This document shows positions 1-8,529 of a stretch of DNA of 39,043 nucleotides, piece after piece. The stretch's first letter is position 1; each line of letters starts with the position of its first letter. The notes under the pieces are model-generated. The model saw only the letters and a program-made list of their open reading frames with translations, did no database searches and was not told the origin of the DNA. Location: NCBI RefSeq assembly GCF_900110255.1, contig NZ_FODD01000059.1, forward strand, positions 1 to 39,043. The letters run 5' to 3'. Both the position numbers and the translations under genes were made by a program. Source of the stretch: Actinacidiphila rubida (GTDB taxonomy: Bacteria > Actinomycetota > Actinomycetes > Streptomycetales > Streptomycetaceae).

Positions 1-266
1 ACGAGGTCGGCTACATCCCTTTCGAGCCCGAGGCCGCGAACCTGTTCTTCCAGTTCATCTCGGGCCGCTACGAACGTGCGTCCGTGATTGTGACCAGCAA
101 CAAGCCCTTCGGGCGCTGGGGCGAGGTCTTCGGCGACGACACCGTCGCCGCAGCCATGATCGACCGTCTCGTCCACCACGCAGAAGTGATCTCCCTCAAG
201 GGCGACAGCTACCGCATGCGCGGCCGCGACCTCGGACGGGTTCCCGCCGCCAACACCGGGGAATGA
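1..266 (+). pseudogene. istB: IS21-family helper ATPase IstB, C-terminal part (runs off left edge)
   Basis: The reading frame is open from base 3 and ends at the TGA at 264-266. The 87 residues include EVGYIPFEPEAANLFFQ, VIVTSNKPFGRWGEVFGDD and MIDRLVHHAEVISLKGDSYR, which is the well conserved C-terminal half of IstB, the AAA+ helper of IS21-family transposases. IstB binds and loads the transposon target for the IstA transposase. The N-terminus with the Walker A motif lies outside the window, so I cannot say whether the gene is intact. It sits directly before the IS terminal sequence and outside the integrated element described below. Confidence 0.9.
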
Positions 267-337
267 CCAACATCAACTGACGCAAGGGGTTCACTTTCAC
301 CTGCCGGAAGTGGGTCACGATTCAAGCGTCGCCGACA
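267..337 (+). mobile_element. Terminal sequence (right end) of the IS21-family element
   Basis: After the istB stop comes a short untranslated stretch with the look of an IS21-family end: two imperfect copies of a block containing 'AAGTGGGTCA' or 'GGGTTCACTTTCA', finishing in GCCGACA, i.e. a terminal CA-3' (TGTCGGC on the other strand). The last IS base appears to be 337. The direct-repeat copy of the tRNA-Ser gene begins at 338, so the IS end and the att repeat touch. The exact terminus is inferred from the CA end and from where similarity to the right att copy stops. Confidence 0.6.
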
Positions 338-377
338 ATTCGAACTCGTGAGGGGTTGCCCCCAACACGCTTTCCAA
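338..377. repeat. attL core: 40-bp copy of the tRNA-Ser 3' part
   Basis: Begins ATTCGAACTCGTGAGG and ends ACGCTTTCCAA; identical over 40 bases to 32882-32921. It covers the T-loop, variable arm and anticodon-loop side of tRNA-Ser, but the flanks do not complete a tRNA, so this copy is a non-functional fragment. Similarity to the right copy stops at the left exactly where the IS21 terminal sequence ends, so the original repeat may have extended further into the tRNA 3' end. Confidence 0.9.
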
Positions 378-473
378 CTGTTCACGAGGCCGTACGCGGA
401 GAGGCGTATACGTTCTGACCTGCGGCGGTGCTGCCCCGAGAAGGGCCTCCGGACGCTGCCGAACAAAGGTGAA

Positions 474-492
474 TGAGACTAAAACTGAGACT
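474..492 (+). repeat. Left arm-type site: tandem TGAGACT pair
   Basis: TGAGACT, five bases (AAAAC), then TGAGACT. The same arrangement with TGAGACC occurs at 32786-32804 near the right att core. It lies 97 bases inside attL. Tyrosine integrases of this kind bind short repeated arm sites flanking the core, so this is a good candidate for the arm site of the element's integrase. Confidence 0.55.
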
Positions 493-603
493 ACGTACGT
501 ACCCTGCCGTGGACGTCGCTGGTCAGTCCGTTGAGGTGGTCGGGACACCCGCGCCGGAGCATCCCGGTGTGCCGCCGCCGTGATGGTGGCACGGCGATCA
601 CTT

Positions 604-2250
604 TCAGGGCGTGGCCAAAGTGTCCGGGCGGCGGATCACCGCCGAGATGCCGCGGATGCCCACGGCCGACCCGTTCTCGTGTCGGTGTGCGCCACCAATC
701 CGCAGAGTGGCGCTTTCCGGGCTCGCGGGGACCTGGGCGTGTTCGTCGTCCACGATCAGTTCGGCGAGGACCTGATAACTCAACCGGTCTCCCCGAGCCG
801 CAGAGACGGCGGCGTCGTCCTGGCAGCGGTCTGCCACCCGTCGCCAGCGGTCGGCAGAATCCGGATCGCCAGTCCACATCCACAGACCTGCGGCTGCCCG
901 TGCCACTTGAGCCATGAACTCGGTTCCGCCCAGGTGGGCCGAGCGCGCTTGCCTTGAACTCGGCGCCCCGACCCACGCGTAGTCGCCGATGACCGCTTGG
1001 AGTGCTCCATCCCTCTGGTCGAAGATCAGGAGGCTGGCACCGCTGCCCGTTGGCTCCTTGGCCGGCCTCAGGAGGTCTCGGCCCAGACGTTGCGCAGCGT
1101 GGTAGCCGATCCGGTGGAGCAGGTCGACAACGTCCTGCGACGTTGTTCCTTTTTCCGTCTCGCCGTAGAGGATGTCCACGCGCACCCCGCGAGCCACCGC
1201 AGCCTGGATTGCATCGCTGAGCTTCGACAGGCTCTCCACATCCACCGTGGGCGAGGCGATGAGGACATGGTTCGCGGCTGTGGCCAGTGCCCTGGCGATC
1301 AGGAGCCGGTGGGACTCCTCACCGGACATTTCCGAGAACAAGGCTGCTTCGATTGATTGGCCCGCGAAACCGTTACTCTCGTTCGTGAGGGATTCGGCTT
1401 CGTCCAGCCAGGGGAAAGAGTCGCCCGTCCGGGGAAGTTCCCTGACCGCGGCAGCCGGGGACTTCCGTCCTACGACGCTCAGCGGTGTCGGGCGGTTCGC
1501 CTCGCCGGTGGCGTTCCGGGGAGCCGTTACCAGGGATGTTTCCTTCCTGGCAGGCGTTCGTAGCGCCGACTGGAGGTCGGTCTCGATCTCCTCCTGCCTT
1601 GTTTGTGCTACGGCCAAGGTCTCAGCCGACAGGGCCTGATGCCAGCCCCGGGGAAGCCCGGTGACAGACCGGTCAGCGAGGTCGACACGCACGGGGAGGT
1701 AGCGCCTGAATGTCACGAGTCTGGGTCGTCCAATGTCGCGCACCCACTCGCCGCTGGCGTGCGGCAGCAGCTTCTGGATCTGGGACTCATCCAGCGTGTT
1801 GCGCAATATGCGTACGGGAGTGCACGGGTTGAGGTCCGGCCGGGCTTCTTGCTTTGACACGGTATGTACTTCACCACGCCTGGCCAACTGCCCTGCAGTC
1901 CGATCGAAGACCACCGTGCAGGGCGAAGCGGAAACCACGACGACCGATGCTGGGTCCTTTCCCAATGAGCATGCCTGCTGCCCTTCGTCGGTAAGGACGA
2001 AAGCGGCTTCTCGGCCGCTGGTGACGGCGACCCAGCCAGCACCGACTAGGGTTACCACGGCTTCGACCATCAATCGTTCGTGGACCTGGAAAGTGTGGCA
2101 CAGCGAGGTCAGGGTAGCGCCTTGGTGGGGAGCAACACCGGCCCGCGCAGCGACCTCCTCCAGGACCCGCCGCTCTAGACGGCTATACGGGCGCCCCCGG
2201 GCCACGTTGAAGTTGATGCTGAACATGCTCACGGGTACGAGGACGATCAC
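604..2250 (-). CDS. PLD-fold protein, MkoB-like partner of the kinase-helicase
   Basis: 548 residues from a GTG start at 2250 that overlaps the stop of the upstream helicase gene (GTGA), so the two are translationally coupled. Residues 20-95 look like a winged-helix domain. Residues about 320-455 fit a phospholipase D-like fold: HVLIASPTVD, then ARGVRVDILYGE, then GASLLIFD (404-411) and VIGDYAWVG (420-428) at the places where an active enzyme would have HxK(x4)D and GSxNW. The catalytic His and Lys appear to be Gly and Ser, so the nuclease site looks degenerate. In type I Mokosh, a kinase-helicase is paired with a PLD-family protein and blocks phage; this assignment rests on gene order and domains. 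An alternative ATG is at codon 9. Confidence 0.7.
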   Translation of the reverse strand: MIVLVPVSMFSINFNVARGRPYSRLERRVLEEVAARAGVAPHQGATLTSLCHTFQVHERLMVEAVVTLVGAGWVAVTSGREAAFVLTDEGQQACSLGKDPASVVVVSASPCTVVFDRTAGQLARRGEVHTVSKQEARPDLNPCTPVRILRNTLDESQIQKLLPHASGEWVRDIGRPRLVTFRRYLPVRVDLADRSVTGLPRGWHQALSAETLAVAQTRQEEIETDLQSALRTPARKETSLVTAPRNATGEANRPTPLSVVGRKSPAAAVRELPRTGDSFPWLDEAESLTNESNGFAGQSIEAALFSEMSGEESHRLLIARALATAANHVLIASPTVDVESLSKLSDAIQAAVARGVRVDILYGETEKGTTSQDVVDLLHRIGYHAAQRLGRDLLRPAKEPTGSGASLLIFDQRDGALQAVIGDYAWVGAPSSRQARSAHLGGTEFMAQVARAAAGLWMWTGDPDSADRWRRVADRCQDDAAVSAARGDRLSYQVLAELIVDDEHAQVPASPESATLRIGGAHRHENGSAVGIRGISAVIRRPDTLATP

Positions 2251-5200
2251 GAGTTCTCCCTGATGTCAGCCGAAATACGCACGGCTTTGCCGTCCAGGAA
2301 CCATTCGTCGAGCAGGGTGACGATCTTCTTCAAGGACCACAGGGGCTGGGACTCGTCCGCAAGAGGTACTGCTTGTAGCTGGTGGAGGAAGAAGTCCCAG
2401 GATCCCACGAGGACCAGCAGGCGCTCCGCTCGCGAGAGGAGCACGTTCATCCGGCCCGGATCATCAAGGAACCCCAGGCCGCGGCCGATCTCCTCCTCGT
2501 TGTTGCGTACCAGGCTGACGGCGACAACGTCCGCCTGGTTGCCCTGGAAGGAGTCGACGGTGTGGGTGGGGAACCGATTGCCGTCGATCGCTTCGGCTTT
2601 GAGGCCGAGTTGGACTTGTAGTCCGGCAGGCAGGGGTGTGCCCCGCAACCGCTGGCTGAGCAGGCTCACTTGCTGGGAGTACGGGGCCAGCACCGCTAGC
2701 TTGCCCTGGCACCCGCCATCCGGGCCCAGTGCCCGGATGAAGTTGGCGAGCGCGCGCGCCTCCGCTGGATTGGTGTACGGCGACTGGCCACTGCTCGGGC
2801 CGACCTCGCGGGTTGCGGCGTCGTTGTGGCACCACGGTACGTCGAGCCACACAACAGCCCGGTCACGGATGCCGTGCGGGGTGTGGAAGCCATGACGCAC
2901 GCGCTCCACCGGTTCGTCCTTCTTGTCCAGGGTGCGGTTCACCAGCCGCCTCTGGTAGTACGCCTCTGAGATGAGCTGGCCGATGTCCGGGTGCATGCGA
3001 TGCTGGCCGATCAACTGTCCCGCGGACGCTCCCTTCGCTTCGGTGTCCGTGACGAGACGGTCAGTACCCGTGGCCACGGCGCAGTACTCGTACAGGCGGT
3101 GGAAGGTCCGCAGCCACTCCTTGGCGTACTCGCGGAACTCATCCCGGTCTGTCTGGCTGCGCCGTTCCCACGAGTCGAGCCATTCCTGGTCGAGCAGGTC
3201 GGACGCCCTCGCTTTGAGACGACTGAGGGTCTGCGCCACTGGATCCAGCTTCTCGATTCCCTGCTGGTAGTCCTCGTATCGGTAGGGGTCCAGTTGCTTG
3301 TGGTCGCCGATGAGCAACCAACGGTGACCAGCTTGTAGTGGTAGCGCAAGGTCGAACGCGTGCGCTTTGCCCGCTTCCTCGACGATCGACCAGTCGAACG
3401 CCTGGCCTGCAGCGAGGGCGACCAAATCGTGGGCACTGGTGGTGCAGTAAGTGAGGTTCGCGCCGCGTTTGACCAGTTCGACGAAATCCGACGAGCGGCG
3501 GCCGAGATCCCCCTGCTCCTGCATCATGTTGATCTCACCGACCATGGCCTTCGCGTCCTCCAGCCAGGTGGACTGCACCTTGCTGAGAGAACGCATGGCA
3601 CTGAGCTGGGAGATACTGCGCTGGAGCACTTGCCTGGCAACGCCCTCGACGCCGTCCTCCGCCAGCGCCGTTCCGGCCTTGTGAGGACCCCGCAGCCGTA
3701 TCTGCAGCGGCTTGTCGGCTTCGGGTACGTTCTGGAAAGCCTCACCGACCTTCGCCCTGAGCACGTCGACGGCTCCGTGCGCCTGTGCCGTGACCAGTAC
3801 CTGGACAACGGGATCCTCCGTGAGGATCTCGCGCAGCAGCCAGGCGACGAGGGTCGTCTTGCCTGTACCGGGTGGCCCTTGCAGCGTATAGATGGGCCGC
3901 ACTCGGAGGATGTCTTCGATACTGGCCCGTTTGGGCTCGTCAACTCGTTCGTGGGGGAGCTCGACGGGAAGCTCGGAAGCGCCTGTGTCCATGCGGACGT
4001 GGCTCGGGGTGGCCAGTGACCGCAGGAGGTATCCGTGCTGGTCGAGGGCATCGATGGCCGTCTTGCGACGCCGGAACAGGCTGATTTGCCCAGGCATGCC
4101 GGCGCTGCGGAGGAACCCCTCCCTCTCCAGCTTTACGCGACCCTTGCTCAGGCCGGGGCGGCTGAGCGTGATGAACTCGGTCGTCTGGTCCATGGCATCG
4201 ACCTGCCACACATTGCCGTCATCGTCAGACTGGGGGTCCCGAGGCGGGAGTTTCAAGCGGGCGCCGTCACGAGCTCCTGACAGGATGACCTTGGATCGGT
4301 CGCTTCCCCGTACCTCCTTCTGCAGGAAGTCGATCAAGTCCACACGGAACGGTTCGAAGACTTCGTGTCCTTCCGGGCGCGCGCGCTCCTTGACCACGGC
4401 CCACTCCACGCCAGCATCCACCCACGGGCCGCGGACGACCTCATACGGGAAGATCTGCGAGTCGAGGAGCAGCAGCTCGATTTGGTTGCTCACGCGTACG
4501 AACTCGTGGAATCGGCTGAGCTCACGTGAGATCTGCGCACTGCGGTCGATCTTTGGCAGCACCGGCTCCCACGACGTGGCGTTCTGTGCGATCGTACGGT
4601 CTCGGGCCACCTCGTCTCTGGCATAGGCGAACACGCGGCCGTGAGGGAGCTCGCGGAAGCTGTCGTCGCCCTCGCTGAAGACCAGTGACTGGGCGGACCG
4701 GCAGTCCGCAACCTGCCAGCTGGACGTGCTGTCCCTCCCCCGGTATGACGTGATCTTCAGGCTGAGCCTGCCCCCGACGAGGATGAAGTACGGCCTGCCC
4801 GGGACGGCGTACAGAGAAGGCTTCTGCAGGTCTTGGCGGACGAACTCGCATGCCTCCTTGCGATGGACCGGATCACCGGGGATAAAGGTCCCCATGGGGC
4901 CGAGCTGTAGGTGGTCACGCAGCCCGCTCTCCATCAGGTGTTCGATAAACTCCGGCCGCCGCAGATCGAGGGCCAGGACGTACTGCACGTCCTCCTGCTG
5001 CGTGCGCAGGGGGTTCGCAAGAGCCCGCGTGATGTCCTGGATCCGACTGATGATGTCGTACGGCGCGGTCAGGCGCTCCAGCGGGTCTGCGGCGACGAGG
5101 TCCAGCAGCAGCTTGCGCTCAGCCTCGGTCAACTCGTGCTTGGCGGTGTCGATGGTCTTGAGTACTCGTGCGTGACGCTCGTGCGGGACATTGGTGGTGA

Positions 5201-5891
5201 AGCGTTCGAGGTCGAGCAGCAGTCGTGCGCAGAGGATGCCGAAGGCGAACCAGTCGTCGTCTTGACGCCAGGCGGTCACACCTCCCGCCGTGCGCTCCGG
5301 TGGGACCGGCCAGCCAGCGGGAGGTTGGGTTCCCACCGGGCGACCGAGTTTGACGGACCATTCGAAGCCGCCGAGCCGAAGGGACTCAGCGCCGAGGTCC
5401 TCGTCGAAGAAGAGGGAATCAAGGTCAACGCCGCGGTGCAGAACCTGTCGCTCGTGCAGCAGGTTTAGTCCCGTGGCGACGCGTTGTAAGCCGCTCCACA
5501 ACTGTTCGCGTGCAGCTATCCCGCGGTTCGAGAGCCACGGGTAGCGGGCGCGGTGCTGGAGCGCGTCGGCGACGCGCCTGTAACCCGGTGCCTCCAGGAC
5601 CATGACGAAACATTGGTGGTCACGGTCAAGGCCAGCATCCTTGAGCACGACCAGTGCGTCGTCCGACCTCGGGCTGCTCGCGACCTTGTACAAGGTGCGC
5701 AGTTCCTGGTCCCACAGGGCGCGTTGCACCCGGTCCGGTTGCTCACCCTCGTACGTCCACGTCTTGAGCAGGTACGTGTAGCCGTCGCTGAACGCCTCCC
5801 AGACCTGAGATTCACCATCACCTGTATGCGGACCTTCGGTGATTTCGTACCTGTTCCGCAGAAGCAACGTCCCGACAGAGGGGGTCGTCAT
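2247..5891 (-). CDS. Kinase-like / COG1112 SF1 helicase fusion, MkoA-like
   Basis: 1214 residues from the ATG at 5891, which has AAAGG seven bases upstream; an ATG 28 codons earlier lacks this. Residues 15-290 have a protein-kinase fold: Lys43 in LLKTW and a Glu in WDQELRTL, but HRD reads HRG (152-154) and DFG reads GFE (175-177), so it is probably a pseudokinase. The C-terminal half is a UPF1-like SF1 helicase: Walker A GPPGTGKT (672-679), motif II EEAGKA (838-843), GDHKQLDPY (862-870), and late motifs VDSFQGNQADVV and GRMNVLLSRAE. The kinase-plus-COG1112-helicase architecture next to a PLD-like gene matches type I Mokosh phage defence. Phage targets and activity cannot be read from the sequence. 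Confidence 0.8.
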   Translation of the reverse strand: MTTPSVGTLLLRNRYEITEGPHTGDGESQVWEAFSDGYTYLLKTWTYEGEQPDRVQRALWDQELRTLYKVASSPRSDDALVVLKDAGLDRDHQCFVMVLEAPGYRRVADALQHRARYPWLSNRGIAAREQLWSGLQRVATGLNLLHERQVLHRGVDLDSLFFDEDLGAESLRLGGFEWSVKLGRPVGTQPPAGWPVPPERTAGGVTAWRQDDDWFAFGILCARLLLDLERFTTNVPHERHARVLKTIDTAKHELTEAERKLLLDLVAADPLERLTAPYDIISRIQDITRALANPLRTQQEDVQYVLALDLRRPEFIEHLMESGLRDHLQLGPMGTFIPGDPVHRKEACEFVRQDLQKPSLYAVPGRPYFILVGGRLSLKITSYRGRDSTSSWQVADCRSAQSLVFSEGDDSFRELPHGRVFAYARDEVARDRTIAQNATSWEPVLPKIDRSAQISRELSRFHEFVRVSNQIELLLLDSQIFPYEVVRGPWVDAGVEWAVVKERARPEGHEVFEPFRVDLIDFLQKEVRGSDRSKVILSGARDGARLKLPPRDPQSDDDGNVWQVDAMDQTTEFITLSRPGLSKGRVKLEREGFLRSAGMPGQISLFRRRKTAIDALDQHGYLLRSLATPSHVRMDTGASELPVELPHERVDEPKRASIEDILRVRPIYTLQGPPGTGKTTLVAWLLREILTEDPVVQVLVTAQAHGAVDVLRAKVGEAFQNVPEADKPLQIRLRGPHKAGTALAEDGVEGVARQVLQRSISQLSAMRSLSKVQSTWLEDAKAMVGEINMMQEQGDLGRRSSDFVELVKRGANLTYCTTSAHDLVALAAGQAFDWSIVEEAGKAHAFDLALPLQAGHRWLLIGDHKQLDPYRYEDYQQGIEKLDPVAQTLSRLKARASDLLDQEWLDSWERRSQTDRDEFREYAKEWLRTFHRLYEYCAVATGTDRLVTDTEAKGASAGQLIGQHRMHPDIGQLISEAYYQRRLVNRTLDKKDEPVERVRHGFHTPHGIRDRAVVWLDVPWCHNDAATREVGPSSGQSPYTNPAEARALANFIRALGPDGGCQGKLAVLAPYSQQVSLLSQRLRGTPLPAGLQVQLGLKAEAIDGNRFPTHTVDSFQGNQADVVAVSLVRNNEEEIGRGLGFLDDPGRMNVLLSRAERLLVLVGSWDFFLHQLQAVPLADESQPLWSLKKIVTLLDEWFLDGKAVRISADIRENS

Positions 5892-6370
5892 CCATTGACC
5901 TTTACGAGCTGGGAAACGGGCAAGTAGTGACCGCGGCGGTGCGCCCGCTGCACGGATGAAACGGATCCTACGCACGTTCGGTGACTGTTGTGACCGGCTC
6001 CGGACAAACAGACCAAGTCCTGTTGCACGTCGGTGTGTCGGGAGGTATCCATACCGAACGCAATGCGCAGGTCATGGCTGGTCGGCCGCACCTGTGGCCC
6101 CTTCAGTCTCCTTCGCCCGTGCGGTCGACTTGGGCAAGGAGCCATTAGACGAGGTGCGCGGTTGAAGAAGTTCGCGGTGTAACCGCCCTGCTCGGAGTCG
6201 TCGTCGCCTGTGCAGACGCCGTACTCGGCGTCTGCCTTCGGCCCTCGCTCGACGTCGCACTTCGGCTGCTGCTCAGTACCCTCGCGATCACCCTGCGCGC
6301 GCTCTGCGCCCGGACAGGTGCTGGGCAGAGCTGGCGCGGCAGGGTAGTGCCCGCACAGGTCGTGTCTTGA
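5892..6370. other. Non-coding and remnant DNA upstream of the Mokosh-like operon
   Basis: 479 bases with no complete gene. The portion next to 5891 must carry the minus-strand promoter of the helicase operon, which I cannot pinpoint. Bases about 6145-6330 read, on the minus strand, as protein-like sequence without a start (see separate entry). The truncated transposase begins at 6371. Confidence 0.5.
6145..6330 (-). pseudogene. Possible gene fragment, unidentified
   Basis: On the minus strand an open frame reads KCDVERGPKADAEYGVC, then TGDDDSEQGGYTANFFNR. Its mix of D, E, N, Y and F is more protein-like than typical antisense frames in GC-rich DNA. There is no plausible start or end. It lies between a broken transposase and the Mokosh-like operon, so a remnant of a displaced gene is likely. 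I do not recognise the family. Confidence 0.3.
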
Positions 6371-6850
6371 TCATCCGTATCGCCAGGACTTCAGCCGTGC
6401 CATGCCGCGTTCGACTGGTGCTCTCGCCGCGGCCAGGGCCCGGTTAACGGTGCGCTGGGTGAGGGTGAGTTCAGCACCCGGTGGCCGTTTGAGTCCGGTC
6501 GCAACCCAGGGGCCGGCACCTTGGTAGGCGCGGTCGGCGAGGATCGGGACGCCCTGGCGTCCGCAGATCCGGATGATGCGGCGGGTGCGTGCTGCGGTCA
6601 GGTCGTGGGTGCGGCCCGGCAGCGCGGGTGAGAACCGCAGGACCTCACCGGCGGGGTCGGTGACGACCTGGACGTTCACGCCGTGCCGACGGTGCTTTGC
6701 CGAGTAGTCGGCTCGGCTGTCACCGACGCGGTCGCACTCGGCAAGGGTCCTGTCCAGCAGGACGAACTTCGGATCATGCTCGCGCAGAGTCTTGAGCAGG
6801 CCCGGGGCCCGCTCGGCTATGCCACTCTGTACCTGAACGCGGGCGGGACA
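6371..6850 (-). pseudogene. IS5-family (DDE) transposase, truncated at both ends
   Basis: The minus-strand frame is open from about 6850 to the stop at 6371. It reads KFVLLDRTLAECDRVGDSR, DYSAKHRRHGVNVQVV, HDLTAARTRRIIRICGRQG, ILADRAYQGAG and APVERGMARLKSW, the catalytic region of Streptomyces IS5-type transposases including the three acidic residues. The N-terminal DNA-binding part is missing, and after KSWR the frame runs into unrelated sequence and stops within three codons. It is a dead copy and marks past rearrangement between the defence operon and the HEPN gene. Confidence 0.8.
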
Positions 6851-6922
6851 TCAACTCCCCCCAGGGTGATCACGCGCCGTCGAGCTACCCGGCGCGACGG
6901 TCGCATTCCTTGGTGGTGCCGC

Positions 6923-6928
6923 TATGGT
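6923..6928 (+). promoter_or_regulatory. Possible -10 box for a leaderless transcript of the HEPN gene
   Basis: TATGGT lies eight bases before the ATG at 6937, and there is no Shine-Dalgarno sequence in front of that ATG. This is the arrangement of leaderless actinobacterial promoters (TAnnnT about 7-10 bases before the start codon). No convincing -35 box is seen. Confidence 0.35.
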
Positions 6929-6936
6929 TTGAACGC

Positions 6937-7836
6937 ATGGAAAGCAAGACGCTCGCCGCTTCTGCCCAGCGCTGGATGAGCACCGGACTGGAAGCCTACG
7001 CTCGTGGCACCGATCTCGACTTCGCCGTTCACCACTTCGGGGTCGCAGCCGAGCATGCATTGAAGGCTCTGTTGGCCTCGTACCACCCGGCTCTCGTCAT
7101 CGACGCCAACGACTTCAACGGCCTCCTGCATGCAACGGGCCACGGAGCATTGATCAAGACATCGCTGGCCAGCGCCAAGACCATCCAGGCCGCAGCAGCA
7201 TTCGAGCGTTGTAACCTGCTCCTGAAGCCTCCGCTGCCGGTGAAGATAGAAGTCTTTAAATCCCTCCTGAATGCACGCAACGGGGTCTCTCATCTGGGTG
7301 TCCACGACAGAGATGACGCCCGGCAGCATCTCATCACGGCGATCCGGATCATCGATCCCCTCCTGACTGCGCTAGGAGTAGAGCAGGAGCAGTTCTGGGG
7401 TCACTACAGAGAGCTTCGCGATGAACTACTACAAAAGCGCGCCGATGACCTGAAGCTGGCGTATATGACCAAGGTTGTCAATGCGAAGAACATTCTTGCG
7501 GTCAGGCTCGGCCCTGATCTGGTCGCAGAAGACCTCGCTCGTCTGGAGCGGGGCTGGATTGACAGCGACGAGGAGCCCGCCGAGTGCCCTGCCTGCGGAG
7601 TAGAGGGCAGGCTCACAGGCCATCACTTCGTCGAACGGCAAGACATGGATGAAAGCGCCGAAGGGGACGAGTCCTGGGCTGTCGTGCTCTACCCGCTCGG
7701 TTTCACTTGCCCTATATGTCAGCTTCGTCTGGAAATAGAAGAGTTCGACTTGGCTGGGCTTCCCAGGGAAGTCCGCACGGCACACGACCCCTATGAGTGG
7801 GCGATGCCGGATGAAGATATGTATCGCGATCGCTAA
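6937..7836 (+). CDS. HEPN-like protein with C-terminal zinc ribbon
   Basis: 299 residues from the ATG at 6937; the frame also opens at a TTG at 6910, with no ribosome site for either. The N-terminal half is helical and contains RNGVSH (114-119), a match to the Rx4-6H motif of HEPN ribonucleases, preceded by the amphipathic AVHHFGVAAEHALKALLASY typical of HEPN helices. The C-terminal part has CPAC (217-220) and CPIC (258-261), a probable zinc ribbon. HEPN proteins are frequent in abortive infection and toxin systems, but others are not nucleases. No antitoxin-like gene is adjacent; the HAD gene follows after 18 bases. Base composition is visibly more A/T-rich than in flanking genes, suggesting separate acquisition. 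Confidence 0.55.
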   Translation: MESKTLAASAQRWMSTGLEAYARGTDLDFAVHHFGVAAEHALKALLASYHPALVIDANDFNGLLHATGHGALIKTSLASAKTIQAAAAFERCNLLLKPPLPVKIEVFKSLLNARNGVSHLGVHDRDDARQHLITAIRIIDPLLTALGVEQEQFWGHYRELRDELLQKRADDLKLAYMTKVVNAKNILAVRLGPDLVAEDLARLERGWIDSDEEPAECPACGVEGRLTGHHFVERQDMDESAEGDESWAVVLYPLGFTCPICQLRLEIEEFDLAGLPREVRTAHDPYEWAMPDEDMYRDR

Positions 7837-7854
7837 CTAGTCTGGAGCGCGAAC

Positions 7855-8529
7855 ATGCCGCGGCCTCTGGTTCTCTTCGACCTCGACAACACCCTTGTGG
7901 ACCGGCGGGCAAGGCTCGCCGGCTGGGCTGCTAAGTTCACCTCTCGGCATGGTCTGGGGGACGAGGAGCAGGCGTACGTCCTGGAGATGGTGGCGGAGCG
8001 GACGTATCCGTCGACCTTCGACGCGATCCGTACCCGCTATGGCTTCCTCATGCCGGCGGAGGAGTTGTGGCGGTCCTACTGCGCCGACATCGCGGCCATG
8101 GTGTCGTGCCCGGATGCGGTCCTGGACGGGTTGGACGAGCTGCGCGCGGCCGGGTGGCGGGTGGGGGTGGCGACCAACGGTGGGGCGGACATCCAGTGGG
8201 CCAAGCTGCGGGCCACTGGTATTGCGGATCACGTGGACGGCGCCTTCGTCTCCGGGGAGGCCGATGCCCTTAAGCCCGAGGTCCGGCATTTCGCCCTGGC
8301 CGCAGCACGGTGCGGGGCCGCGCTGGGCGATGGCGGCTGGATGGTGGGCGACAACCCGGTCAACGACATCGGTGGCGGGCACTCGGCCGGGCTGCGCACC
8401 GTCTGGGTCGACAACGGCCGCCCCTGGGCTCCGCAGGCCCCGGAGCCTGATCACACGGTTCCCCATGCGCGGGCCGCCATCGACCTCCTCCTTCGGTGCA
8501 CGGCAGATCGTGCGAGGACGGCGTCATGA
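7855..8529 (+). CDS. HAD-superfamily hydrolase (phosphatase)
   Basis: 224 residues from the ATG at 7855, with GGAG eight bases upstream. Motif I is FDLDNTL (nucleophile Asp9, Asp11), motif II is VATNGG, motif III is the Lys of ALKPE, and motif IV is GDNPVNDI. A helical cap lies between motifs I and II, as in the subfamily I phosphatases acting on small phosphorylated metabolites. The substrate cannot be told. Its stop overlaps the ATG of the next gene (ATGA at 8526), so the two are co-translated. It opens the biosynthetic-looking island and might remove a phosphate placed by one of the kinases encoded nearby; that is inference. Confidence 0.85.
   Translation: MPRPLVLFDLDNTLVDRRARLAGWAAKFTSRHGLGDEEQAYVLEMVAERTYPSTFDAIRTRYGFLMPAEELWRSYCADIAAMVSCPDAVLDGLDELRAAGWRVGVATNGGADIQWAKLRATGIADHVDGAFVSGEADALKPEVRHFALAAARCGAALGDGGWMVGDNPVNDIGGGHSAGLRTVWVDNGRPWAPQAPEPDHTVPHARAAIDLLLRCTADRARTAS

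Larger units (their letters stand above)
267..603. other. Gene-free left end of the element: IS end, attL, arm repeats
   Basis: This stretch holds the IS21 end (267-337), the attL core (338-377) and a tandem arm-type repeat at 474-492. No plausible gene is seen; short open frames here lack start signals and recognisable sequence. The two-gene minus-strand operon ends at 604. Confidence 0.6.

Noticed and set aside
338..377. Second tRNA-Ser gene at the left repeat
   Set aside because: Only the T-loop to anticodon-loop part is present; neither acceptor arm nor D-arm can be formed from the flanks.
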